Positions 21,814-33,300 of a stretch of DNA of 64,000 bases are shown here, one piece after another. The position numbers and the translations under genes are program-made. Under the pieces are notes generated by a model that saw only the letters and a program-made list of their open reading frames with translations, was not told where the DNA came from and searched no databases. Origin of the DNA: Cherax quadricarinatus (taxonomy: Eukaryota > Arthropoda > Malacostraca > Decapoda > Parastacidae); NCBI RefSeq assembly GCF_038502225.1, contig NC_091372.1, positions 3,311,617-3,375,616 of the forward strand, in the 5' to 3' direction. Each line of letters starts with the position of its first letter. Position 1 is the stretch's first letter.

Positions 21814-22623
21814 CTAGCATTTTGTTGTTACGTATCCCATCATTTCGTTTACTGACTTTCCTACCAATTCTCTGTCCCACTGAACCTCCTGCAGGAAGTT
21901 CCTCATACCTGTGTAGTCCCCCCTTTTATAGTTTGGCTTTTCCCATTCAACTCCTGTTACCCTCTCCACTTGTAACTCTACTATGTATTCAAAGCACAGA
22001 ACCGCGTGATCACTAGCTCCAAGGGGCCTCTCATATGTGATGTCCTCAATGTCTGAACTGCTCCGGGTGAACATGAGGTCCAGTCTTGATGGTTCATTCT
22101 CCCCTCTATCTCTTGTAGTGTCCTTAACATGTTGACGCATGAGGTTTTCCAGTACCACATCCATCATCTTGGCTCTCCATGTTTTGGGACCCCCATGAGG
22201 CTCCAGGTTTTCCCAGTCGATCTCCCTGTGGTTGAAATCACCTATAACCAGTAACTTTGCTCTGCTCGAGTGAGCTCTTCTTGCCACCTCAGCCAGTGTG
22301 TCTACCAGTGCTCTGTTGCTCTCTTCATATTCCTCTATTGGCCTCCTGTAGTTCTGTGGTGGATTATACATCACTCCAATGACTACCTTATGTTCCCCAG
22401 ACTGAATTGTACCTACTATGTAATCCCTTTCTCCAATCATGTCCTTGCCTTCCATTTCCTTAAATCTCCATCGGTTTTTTATGAGCAGTGCAACCCCTCC
22501 TCCCCCTCTGCTCCTTCTATCTTTCCTCAGGATCTGATATCCCGGTGGGAAGATTGCGTCTGTTATAGTCTCAGTGAGTTTCGTTTCTGTGACTGCTGTG
22601 ATGTCTGGGTGTGTGGGTGCTAT

Positions 22624-22627
<4 letters not shown>
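21814..22627 (-). pseudogene. Endonuclease domain of the 19.8-22.6 kb LINE
   Basis: Exonuclease-endonuclease-phosphatase fold. The visible motifs are the catalytic Glu in 'VTETKL', Asp/Asn in 'GDFNH', and Ser-Asp-His in 'ASDHAV'. The first ~30 residues expected for this domain are absent, replaced by (CA)n-encoded Thr-His repeats. Translated sequence starts at 'APTHPDI'. The linker to RT follows ('MRNFLQEVQWDRELVGKSV'). Confidence 0.88.
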
Positions 22628-22669
<42 letters not shown>

Positions 22670-22707
22670 ACCTCAGACTTACACATGTGTGTGGGCTCAT
22701 TGCAATT

Positions 22708-22749
<42 letters not shown>
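22628..22749. repeat. (GT)n, one 40-base core unit, (GT)n
   Basis: (TG)n at 22628-22667, a single unit of the 'acacctcagacttacacatg' sequence, then (TG)n at 22709-22748. The same unit recurs at 23359 and as an array at 23811-24490. Confidence 0.92.
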
Positions 22750-22752
<3 letters not shown>

Positions 22753-23321
22753 CACCTAGTTGTACTCACCTAGTTGATGTTGCAGGGGTCGAGTCCAAGC
22801 TCCTGGCCCCGCCTCTTCACTGGTCACCACTAGGTCACTCTCCCTGAACCATGAGCTTTATCGTACCTCTGCTTAAAGCTATGTATGGATCCTGCCTCCA
22901 CTACATCGCTTCCCAAACTACCTCTTAGCTCTGGGACTAGTCTTGTTGCAAACTTTTGCACTTTCTCTAGTTTCTTTACATGCTTGGCTAGGTGTGGGTT
23001 CCAAACTGGTGCCGCATACTCCAATATGGGCCTAACGTACACGGTGTACAGGGTCCTGAACGATTCCTTATTAAGATGTCGGAATGCTGTTCTGAGGTTT
23101 GCCAGGCGTGCGTATGCTGCAGCAGTTATATAGTTGATGTGCACTTCAGATGTGCCTGATGTTATACTCACCCCAAGATCTTTTTCCTTGAGTGAGGTTT
23201 GTAGTCTCTGGCCCCCTAGACTGTACTCCGTCTGCGGACTTCTTTGCCCTTCCCCAATCTTCATGACTTTGCACTTGGTGGGATTGAACTCCAAGAGCCA
23301 ATTGCTGGACCAGGTCTGCAG

Positions 23322-23324
<3 letters not shown>
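22750..23324 (-). mobile_element. Main-family LINE 3' part with internal deletion
   Basis: Carries the 3' terminus and about 150 residues of ORF2 ('MEFNPTKCKVMKIGEG', 'GQRLQTSLKEKDLGVSI', 'LYTVYVRPILEYAAPVWN'). After 'FATRLVPELRG' the frame jumps directly to 'SDVVEAGSIHSF', so about 100 residues of the C-terminal region are deleted in frame. The 5' end at 'ggtctgcagcctg' joins (GT)n. Confidence 0.9.
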
Positions 23325-23360
<36 letters not shown>

Positions 23361-23410
23361 ACCTCAGAGTTACACATGTGTGCGGGTTCATCGCTTGTGT
23401 GTGTGTGTGT
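23325..23410. repeat. (GT)n, one 40-base core unit, (GT)n
   Basis: Same arrangement as at 22628-22749: (TG)n, a single 'acacctcagagttacacatg' unit beginning about 23359, then (TG)n up to a LINE 3' terminus. Confidence 0.9.
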
Positions 23411-23448
23411 ACTCACCTAGTTGAGGTTGCAGGGGTCGAGTTCGAGCT

Positions 23449-23450
<2 letters not shown>
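23411..23450 (-). mobile_element. 40-bp LINE 3' fragment embedded in (GT)n
   Basis: The last ~40 bases of the main LINE ('actcacctagttgaggttgc' to 'gagctcc'), with (GT)n on both sides. Confidence 0.88.
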
Positions 23451-23534
<84 letters not shown>

Positions 23535-23556
23535 TGTGTGTGTATGTGTGTGTGTA

Positions 23557-23588
<32 letters not shown>

Positions 23589-23644
23589 TGTGTGTATGTG
23601 TGTGTGTGTGTGTGTGTGCGTGTATGTTTGTGTGTGTATGTGTG

Positions 23645-23682
<38 letters not shown>

Positions 23683-23747
23683 AGTGTGTGTGTATGTGTG
23701 TATGTGTGTGTGTATGTGTGTGTGTGAGTATGTGCGTGTGTGCGTGT

Positions 23748-23806
<59 letters not shown>

Positions 23807-23810
23807 TGTG
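23451..23810. repeat. (GT)n microsatellite, about 360 bp
   Basis: Long GT tract with scattered 'gtat', 'gtgc' and 'gtga' interruptions and a 'tatatatatg' near 23646. Open frames of alternating Cys-Val or Thr-His are products of the repeat. Confidence 0.97.
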
Positions 23811-24348
23811 TACACTTCAGACTTACACGTGTGTGCGGGTTCATCGCATGTGTGTGTGTGTGTGTGTGTGTGTGTACACCTCAGTCTTACACGTGTGTGC
23901 GGGTTCATCGCATGTGTGTGTGTGTGTGTGTGTACACCTCAGTCTTACACGTGTGTGCGGGTTCATCGCATGTGTGTGTGTGTGTGTACACCTCAGTCTT
24001 ACACGTGTGTGCGGGTTCATCGCATGTGTGTGTGTGTGTGTACACCTCAGTCTTACACGTGTGTGCGGGTTCATCGCATGTGTGTGTGTGTGTGTGTACA
24101 CCTCAGTCTTACACGTGTGTGCGGGTTCATCGCATGTGTGTGTGTGTGTGTACACCTCAGTCTTACACGTGTGTGCGGGTTCATCGCATGTGTGTGTGTG
24201 TGTGTACACCTCAGTTTTACACGTGTGTGCGGGTTCATCGCATGTGTGTGTGTGTGTGTACACCTCAGTCTTACACGTGTGTGCGGGTTCATCGCATGTG
24301 TGTGTGTGTGTGTACACCTCAGTCTTACACGTGTGTGCGGGTTCATCG

Positions 24349-24389
<41 letters not shown>

Positions 24390-24490
24390 ACCTCAGTCTT
24401 ACACGTGTGTGCGGGTTCATCGCATGTGTGTGTGTGTGTGTGTGTGTACACCTCAGTCTTACACGTGTGTGCGGGTTCATCGCATGTGTG
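23811..24490. repeat. Composite array: 40-base core plus variable (GT)n, 12 copies
   Basis: Twelve repeats of a core starting 'acacctcagtcttacacgtg' and ending 'gcgggttcatcgcatg', each followed by (TG)n of variable length. The period is therefore about 53-75 bp. Cores are almost identical (one 'cagttttac' variant), while GT lengths vary freely. Confidence 0.95.
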
Positions 24491-25386
24491 GTGGGGGGGG
24501 TAAGGGAGGTATTAGAGAGAGATCTCTAACAGATAAGAAACCAGGCTGAACCAGCCCAACACATGTCAGCCACAACACATGTCAGTCCCAACACATGCAC
24601 CAGACAACCACACCAACCAACAATGGCACTCCTGCCATCTTCATAAGAAACATAAACAATTACTGAAGGTGGGTTCCCCACAAGGCTGTATATAAGCTCA
24701 GCGACTAGCTCCTGACAGGGAAGCCTAGCTGGCCTGGCAACACAAAACGAGTCTACTGATGGTGATAAACACACGCACCTCCCTCATATGTTAGGAAAAT
24801 GGACTGTAGCATTTTTTACAATGTAGGATGGGTTAAATAGGGTGTGGGAGGGTGGGATAGGTGGGTAAAGGAGGATAGATACGGCAGGTGCAAGCGTACA
24901 CACGGGTCAGCAGGCAAGTTGTAAAGTGAGACGAGTAGTATGCCATATATGGCCATGGATTTGTGGAGTATGTGGCTGTCTGTGTAGAGGCGAACCAAAA
25001 TTAGAGAAGCAGCTTGGTACAGAGTGTGTGTGTGGACGCTGGTGTGTGTGGTACCTGCTGGCCTGCTAGTGTGCTGCTACAGTGGTGTTAGTGGTGCTCA
25101 GGGGGCTACAATATCACATAGCAGGCGGGTAGACAGCCGCCCCGGCTGTCTCTTAATCCCAGTTCTTTGCCCCAGTGCTCTCTGTGTTTTTGTGTTGTGT
25201 CAATGCATTACTAAGGAATACAGTGTTGTTGTAACTGGTGAGGTTAATCATGCGGACACTGGCGCACACTCTTGCCACCTTATGCGCTCAGAAATGCGCG
25301 CACCATGTAAATTGAAGAGGATTTATATACCATAGGTGAGTGTTGTGATGTTAATGTTAGTTGATAACTGCTGCAGTCAGCAGGTG

Positions 25387-25387
<1 letters not shown>
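24491..25387. other. Unassigned unique-looking sequence
   Basis: About 900 bases without tandem periodicity beyond three loose 'caacacatg' repeats at 24.56-24.60 kb. A TATATAA motif at 24689-24695 is a core-promoter candidate on the plus strand, and 'taggtgagtg' near 25335 resembles a 5' splice site. Neither is tied to a recognisable gene. A plus-strand frame at 25024-25335 has a hydrophobic start but no ATG and no family I recognise. Confidence 0.5.

Positions 25388-25431
<44 letters not shown>
25388..25431. repeat. (CTG)n trinucleotide repeat
   Basis: About 13-14 uninterrupted CTG triplets. One frame reads as poly-alanine. Confidence 0.97.
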
Positions 25432-25432
<1 letters not shown>

Positions 25433-25889
25433 ATAGCTTCAGCAGGACACCTACTGCTTCCCTACACCTATATACCTCCACATACACAACTCCCCATCCA
25501 CGTATATACCAATTTCGTGACGTGATCCACGAATTTCTCCCCAACTTTACGCAGATCATACGCCTTGACCACTCACCCCACCATTTATATATATCTAAAT
25601 AGCGTCAATATAGGAATTAGAAGATGCGATTATTGGCGTACAGACGCCGGAGATTAAAACATATCTGCGCTGAAGGGCGATACGTGTAGGAAAGTGTGCT
25701 AAAAATCGCCCTTAAGCGCATAATACTGACCATACACAAGTCAGAATTTCTGACTTTATACACTATTATTATTAAAAAAAATCCAATTGTGCATTTATAA
25801 ACTTGTATGTTAATTAAAGATATACCAGGATAGAATATCCGTATGTATATATTAAACGATATTCACCAAGAGATAGAATATCTATCACT
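25432..25889. other. AT-rich unique sequence with three inverted repeats
   Basis: No coding signature. It contains 'ggcgt-acag-acgcc' at 25634-25647, a stem of 15 bp with one mismatch between 25666-25680 and 25704-25718, and an 8-bp perfect palindrome with a 1-base centre at 25739-25755. Confidence 0.7.
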
Positions 25890-26935
25890 AAGAGGTGCTA
25901 TGTGTAATTCATTAAGAGGTGGTATATCTACATGTATATACACTGAGAGGTGGTATATCTATGTGTATATTCACTAAGAGGTGGTATATCTACATGTATA
26001 TACACTGAGAGGTGGTATATCTATGTGTATATACACTAAGAGGTGGTATATCTACATGTATATACACTGAGAGGTGGTATATCTATGTGTATATACACTA
26101 AGAGGTGGTATATCGACATATACACTGAGAGGTGGTATATCTATATGTATATACACTGAGAGGTGGTATATCACACTGAGAGGTGGTATATATGTGTACA
26201 CTAAGTGTATATACATGTTTATACTGAGATATCTATGTGTATATACACTAAGAGGTGGTATATCGACATATACACTGAGAGGTGGTATATCTATATGTAT
26301 ATACACTGAGAGGTGGTATATCTACGTGTATATACACTGAGAGGTGGTATATATGTATATACACTGAGAGGTGGTATATTTATGTGTATATACACTGAGA
26401 GGTGGTATATCTACGTGTATATACACTGAGAGGTGGTATATATACGTGTATATACACTGAGAGGTGGTATGTCTACGTGTATATACACTGAGCGATGGTA
26501 TATATACATATACTGAGAGGTGGTATATATGCGTGTATACACACTGAGACATGGTATATCTACGTGTATATACACTGAGCGATGGCATATATACATACTG
26601 AAAGGTGGTATATCTACATGTATATACACTGAGAGGTGGTATATTTACATGTATATACACTGTTTATATACACTGTGAGGTGTATATACACTGAGAAATA
26701 TATGCACTGTGAGGTGTATATACAATGTGAGGATGTATATCCCTTAGTGTATATACACTAAGAGGTGGTATATTGTATATACACTGAGAGGTGGTATATT
26801 GTATATACACTGAGAGGTGGTATATTGTATATACACTGAGAGGTGGTATATTGTATATACACTGATTATCTACACTGTGAGGTGTATATACACTTTGAGG
26901 TTGTATATCCCTCAGTGTATATACTGAGAAGTATA
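25890..26935. repeat. Minisatellite, 31-bp unit, about 33 copies
   Basis: Array with core 'actgagaggtggtatatcta' followed by an AT-rich 'tgtatata' part. The right third (26.68-26.94 kb) is more degenerate and has shorter units. Confidence 0.95.
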
Positions 26936-27007
26936 CTGTAACACCCACTTTAGCTATTAAGGCTTTCTTTAATGATATATACATATGACTTGCGACATTA
27001 TTGGTAG
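26936..27007. other. Spacer between arrays
   Basis: About 70 bases of non-repeated sequence; nothing recognised. Confidence 0.7.
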
Positions 27008-28447
27008 TCTTCGTATGCTAGATAGGCTACAGTACTAAGTTAGGCTACGTGTGCTAGATAGCCTTCAGTACTAAGTTAGGCTACGTGTGCTAGATAGGCT
27101 ACAGTACTAAGTTAGGCTACGTGTGCTAGATAGCCTTCAGTACTAAGTTAGGCTACGTGTGCTAGATAGCCTTCAGTACTAAGTTAGGCTACGTATGCTA
27201 GATAGGCTACAGTACTAACTTAGGCTACGTGTGCTAGATAGCCTTCAGTACTAAGTTAGGCTGCGTGTGCTAGATAGGCTACAGTACTAAGTTAGGCTAC
27301 GTGTGTTAGATAGCCTTCAGTACTAAGTTAGGCTACGTGTGTTAGATAGCCTTCAGTACTAAGTTAGGCTACGTGTGCTAGATAGCCTTCAGTACTAAGT
27401 TAGGCTACGTATGCTAGATAGGCTACAGTACTAAGTTAGGCTACGTGTGCTAGATAGCCTTCAGTACTAAGTTAGGCTGCGTGTGTTAGATAGCCTTCAG
27501 TACTAAGTTAGGCTGCGTGTGTTAGATAGCCTTCAGTACTAAGTTAGGCTACGTGTGTTAGATAGGCTACAGTACTAAGTTAGGCTACGTGTGTTAGATA
27601 GGCTACAGTGCTAAGTTAGGCTACGTGTGCTAGATAGGCTACAGTACTAAGTTAGGCTACGTGTGTTAGATAGGCTACAGTGCTAAGTTAGGCTACGTGT
27701 GTTAGATAGCCTTCAGTACTAAGTTAGGCTGCGTGTGTTAGATAGCCTTCAGTACTAAGTTAGGCTACGTGTGTTAGATAGGCTACAGTACTAAGTTAGG
27801 CTGCGTGTGTTAGATAGCCTTCAGTACTAAGTTAGGCTACGTGTGTTAGATAGGCTACAGTACTAAGTTAGGCTACGTGTGCTAGATAGGCTACAGTACT
27901 AAGTTAGGCTACGTGTGTTAGGCTACAGTACTAAGTTAGGCTATGTGTTAGATAGGCTACAGTACTAAGTTAGGCTACGTGTGTTAGGCTACAGTGCTAA
28001 GTTAGGCTACGTGTGTTAGGCTACAGTACTAAGTTAGGCTACGTATGTTAGATAGCCTTCAGTACTAAGTTAGGCTACGTGTGTTAGGCTACAGTACTAA
28101 GTTAGGCTACGTGTGTTAGGCTACAGTACTAAGTTAGGCTACGTGTGTTAGATAGCCTTCAGTACTAAGTTAGGCTACGTGTGTTAGATAGCCTTCAGTA
28201 CTAAGTTAGGCTAGATAGCGTACTAAGTGTACGTAGATAGGCTACAGTACTAAGTTAGGCTACGTGTGTAGATAGACAGTACTAAGCCTGTCAGTACTAA
28301 GTTAGGCTACGTGTGTTAGGCTACAGTACTAAGTTAGGCTACGTGTGTTAGATAGCCTTCAGTACTAAGTTAGGCTACGTGTGTTAGATAGCCTTCAGTA
28401 CTAAGTTAGGCTACGTGTGTTAGATAGCCTTCAGTACCAAGTTAGGG
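27008..28447. repeat. Minisatellite, 36-bp unit, about 42 copies
   Basis: Array with core 'taagttaggctacgtgtg'. Units alternate between 'gatagccttcagta' and 'gataggctacagta' versions. From about 27.9 kb shorter units lacking 'gata' appear, and 28.20-28.30 kb is rearranged. Confidence 0.96.
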
Positions 28448-28483
28448 TGTGGACTGAATTTACAGATGTGAAATGCTTACAGG

Positions 28484-30300
28484 GTGTGTTAATGTTAATA
28501 TTATGTAATGTTAATATTGTGTTAATGTTAATATTATGTAATGTTAATATTGTGTTAATGTTAATATTGTTAATGTTAATATTGTTAATGTTAATATTGT
28601 TAATGTTAATATTGTTAATGTTAATATTGTTAATGTTAATATTGTTAATGTTAATATTGTTAATGTTAATATTGTTAATGTTAATATTGTTAATGTTAAT
28701 ATTGTTAATGTTAATATTGTTAATGTTAATATTGTTAATGTTAATATTGTTAATGTTAATATTGTTAATGTTAATATTATGTTAATGTTAATATTGTGTT
28801 AATGTTAATATTGTGTTAATGTTAATATGTTAATGTTAATATTATGTTAATGTTAATATTATATTAATATTAATATTGTGTTAATATTAATATTGTGTTA
28901 ATGTTAATATTGTGTTAATGTTAATATGTTAATGTTAATATTGTGTTAATGTAATATGTTAATGTTAATATTGTGTTAATGTTAATACGTTAATGTTAGT
29001 ATTGTGTTAATGTTAATATTATGTAATGTTAATATTGTGTTAATGTTAATATTGTGTTAATGTTAATATTATATTAATATTAATATTGTGTTAATATTAA
29101 TATTGTGTTAATGTTAATATTGTGTTAATGTTAATATGTTAATGTTAATATTGTGTTAATGTTAATATTATGTTAATGTTAATATTGTGTTAATGTTAAT
29201 ATTATATTAATATTAATATTGTGTTAATATTAATATTGTGTTAATGTTAATATTGTGTTAATGTTAATATGTTAATGTTAATATTGTGTTAATGTTAATA
29301 TGTTAATGTTAATATTGTGTTAATGTTAATACGTTAATGTTAGTATTGTGTTAATGTTAATATTATGTAATGTTAATATTGTGTTAATGTTAATATTATG
29401 TTAATGTTAATATTATGTAATGTTAATATTGTGTTAATGTTAATATTGTGTTAATGTTAATATTATATTAATATTAATATTGTGTTAATATTAATATTGT
29501 GTTAATGTTAATATTGTGTTAATGTTAATATGTTAATGTTAATATTGTGTTAATGTTAATATTATGTTAATGTTAATATTGTGTTAATGTTAATATTATA
29601 TTAATATTAATATTGTGTTAATATTAATATTGTGTTAATGTTAATATTGTGTTAATGTTAATATGTTAATGTTAATATTGTGTTAATGTTAATATGTTAA
29701 TGTTAATATTGTGTTAATGTTAATACGTTAATGTTAGTATTGTGTTAATGTTAATATTATGTAATGTTAATATTATGTTAATGTTAATATTGTGTTAATG
29801 TTAATATTATGTAATGTTAATATTGTGTTAATTTTAATATTGTGTTAATGTTAATATTTTGTTAATGTTAATATTATATTAATGTTAATATTGTGTTAAT
29901 GTTAATATTTTGTTAATGTTAATATTATATTAATGTTAATATTGCGTTAATGTTAATATTGTGTTAATGTTAATATGTTAATGGTAATATTGTGTTAATA
30001 TTAATATTGTGTTAATGTTAATATTGTGTTAATATTAATATTGTGTTAATGTTATTATTGTGTTAATGTTAATATTGTGTTAATGTTAATATTGTGTTAA
30101 TGTTAATATTATATTAATGTTAATATTGCGTTAATGTTAATATTGTGTTAATGTTAATATTGTGTTAATGTTAATATTGTGTTAATGTTAATATTGTGTT
30201 AATGTTAATATTGCGTTAATGTTAATATTGTGTTAATGTTAATATGTTAATGTTAATATTGTGTTAATATTAACATTAGTGTTAACATTGTGTTAATATA
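28484..30300. repeat. AT-rich minisatellite, 15/17-bp units
   Basis: Begins with about 15 near-perfect 'gttaatgttaatatt' units (28.55-28.77 kb). It continues with 17-bp units ('gt' added) and variants. A marker 'acgttaatgttagt' recurs at 28987, 29331 and 29725, so longer blocks of 344 and 394 bp were duplicated. Confidence 0.96.
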
Positions 30301-30375
30301 ATTTAAACTGTTGTTAGAATGGTTAAATTAAAACTTTTACAATAATATTATGAAATAATTAATGTATAATTTGGT

Positions 30376-33300
30376 GTAATATAACTCAGTAAAGTAATTG
30401 TTGGTAATAATACCTGGATAATTAATGGGTAACTGAGATAATGTTGGTAATAATACCTGGATAATTAATGGGTAACTATAATAATGTTGGTAATAATACC
30501 TGGATAATTAATGGGTAACTATAATAATGTTGGTAATAATACCTGGATAATTAATGGGTAACTATAATAATGTTGGTAATAATACCTGGATAATTAATGG
30601 GTAACTATAATAATGTTGGTAAAAATACCTGGATAATTAATGGGTAACTGAGATAATGTTGGTAATAATACCTGGATAATTAATGGGTAACTGAGATAAT
30701 GTTGGTAATAATACCTGGATAATTAATGGGTAACTGAGATAATGTTGAAATAATACCTGGATAATTAATGGGTAACTATAATAATGTTGATAATAATACC
30801 TGGATAATTAATGGGTAACTATAATAATGTTGGTAATAATACCTGGATAATTAATGGGTAACTATAATAATGTTGGTAATAATACCTGGATAATTAATGG
30901 GTAACTATAATAATGTTGGTAATAATACCTGCATAATTAATGGGTAACTGAGATAATGTTGGTAATAATACCTGGATAATTAATGGGTAACTGAGATAAT
31001 GTTGGTAATAATACCTGGATAATTAATGGGTAACTGAGATAATGTTGATAATAATACCTGGATAATTAATGGGTAACTATAATAATGTTGGTAATAATAC
31101 CTGGATAATTAATGAGTAACTATAATAATGTTGGTAATAATACCTGGATAATTAATGGGTAACTATAATAATGTTGGTAATAATACCTGGATAATTAATG
31201 GGTAACTATAATAATGTTGGTAATAATACCTGGATAATTAATGGGTAACTATAATAATGTTGGTAATAATACCTGGATAATTAATGGGTAACTATAATAA
31301 TGTTGGTAATAATACCTGGATAATTAAAGGGTAACTATAATAATGTTGGTAATAATACCTGGATAATTAATGGGTAACTATAATAATGTTGGTAATAATA
31401 CCTGGATAATTAATGGGTAACTAAAATAATGTTGGTAATAATACCTGGATAATTAATGGGTAACTGAGATAATGTTGGTAATAAATACCTGGATAATTAA
31501 TGAGTAACTGAGATAATGTTGGTAATAATACCTGGATAATTAATGGGTAACTGAGATAATGTTGGTAATAATACCTGGATAATTAATGGGTAACTATAAT
31601 AATGTTGGTAATAATACCTGGATAATTAATGGGTAACTGAGATAATGTTGGTAATAATACCTGGATAATTAATGGGTAACTATAATAATGTTGGTAATAA
31701 TACCTGGATAATTAATGGGTAACTATAATAATGTTGGTAATAATACCTGGATAATTAATGAATAACTAAAATAATGTTGGTAATAATACCTGGATAATTA
31801 ATGAATAACTAAAATAATGTTGGTAATAATACCTGGATAATTAATGGGTAACTGAGATAATGTTGGTAATAATACCTGGATAATTAATGGGTAACTGAGA
31901 TAATGTTGGTAATAATACCTGGATAATTAATGGGTAACTGAGATAATGTTGGTAATAATACCTGGATAATTAATGGGTAACTAAGATAATGTTGGTAATA
32001 ATACCTGGATAATTAATGGGTAACTGAGATAATGATTATTATACCTGGATAATTAATGGGTAACTGAGATAATGTTGGTAATAATACCTGGATAATTAAT
32101 GGGTAACTGAGATAATGTTGGTAATAATACCTGGATAATTAATGGGTAACTATAATAATGTTGGTAATAATACCTGGATAATTAATGGGTAACTATAATA
32201 ATGTTGGTAATAATACCTGGATAATTAATGGGTAACTATAATAATGTTGGTAATAATACCTGGATAATTAATGGGTAACTAAAATAATGTTGGTAATACC
32301 TGGATAATTAATGGGTAACTAAAATAATGTTGGTAATAATACCTGGATAATTAATGGGTAACTGAGATAATGTTGGTAATAATACCTGGATGATTAATGG
32401 GTAACTGAGATAATGTTGGTAATAATACCTGGATAATTAATGGGTAACTGAGATAATGTTGGTAATAATACCTGGATAATTAATGGGTGACTGAGATAAT
32501 GTTGGTAATAATACCTGGATAATTAATGGGTAACTGAGATAATGTTGGTAATAATACCTGGATAATTAATGGGTAACTGAGATAATGTTGGTAATAATAC
32601 TTGGATAATTAATGTGTAACTGAGATAATGTTGGTAATAATACCTGGATAATTAATGGGTAACTGAGATAATGTTGGTAATAATACCTGGATAATTAATG
32701 GGTAACTGAGATAATGTTGGTAATAATACCTGGATAATTAATGGGTAACTGAGATAATGTTGGTAATAATACCTGGATAATTAATGGGTAACTAAAATAA
32801 TGTTGGTAATAATACCTGGATAATTAATGGGTAACTAAAATAATGTTGGTAAAAATACCTGGATAATTAATGGGTAACTATAATAATGTTGGTAAAAATA
32901 CCTGGATAATTAATGGGTAACTATAATAATGTTGGTAATAATGCCTGGATAATTAATGGGTAACTAAAATAATGTTGGTAATAATACCTGGATAATTAAT
33001 GGGTAACTATAATAATGTTGGTAAAAATACCTGGATAATTAATGGGTAACTGAGATAATGTTGGTAATAATACCTGGATAATTAATGGGTAACTGAGATA
33101 ATGTTGGTAATAATACCTGGATAATTAATGGGTAACTATAATAATGTTGGAAAAAATACTTGGATAATTAATGGGTAACTATAATAATGTTGGTAATAAT
33201 ACCTGGATAATTAATGGGTAACTATAATAATGTTGGTAAAAATACTTGGATAATTAATGGGTAACTATAATAATGTTGGTAATAATGCCTGGATAATTAA

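Larger units (their letters stand above)
19754..22627 (-). mobile_element. Main-family LINE, near-complete ORF2, minus strand
   Basis: Runs from the 3' terminus at 19754 (two short 'actcacct' units) to a 5' end inside the endonuclease at 22627. Minus-strand domains in order: endonuclease ('DITAVTETKL', 'VIGDFNHREIDW', 'GASDHAVLCFEY'), linker, RT ('YRPVSLTCI', 'QHGFMECKS', 'CIFLDCKKAF', 'SGVPQG', then FADD near 20.65 kb), and the C-terminal 'ILEYAAPVWNPHL' and 'TRGHNWKLKT' blocks. The element would nick target DNA and reverse transcribe its RNA there. This copy is dead: the frame shifts between endonuclease and RT, a stop follows 'SGVPQG' at 20723, and others occur downstream. Both ends abut (GT)n tracts. 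Confidence 0.92.

Noticed and set aside
24689..24695. TATATAA as a promoter
   Set aside because: Kept only as a note within the unassigned region; no transcript, initiator or gene can be tied to it.
25024..25335. 104-codon frame with a hydrophobic, signal-peptide-like start
   Set aside because: No ATG at its start (GTG only), no known family, and Val/Cys-rich because of GT-rich DNA. A splice-donor-like site after it is too weak to support a gene.
25336..25602. Poly-alanine coding stretch
   Set aside because: Encoded by a CTG microsatellite; there is no domain on either side.
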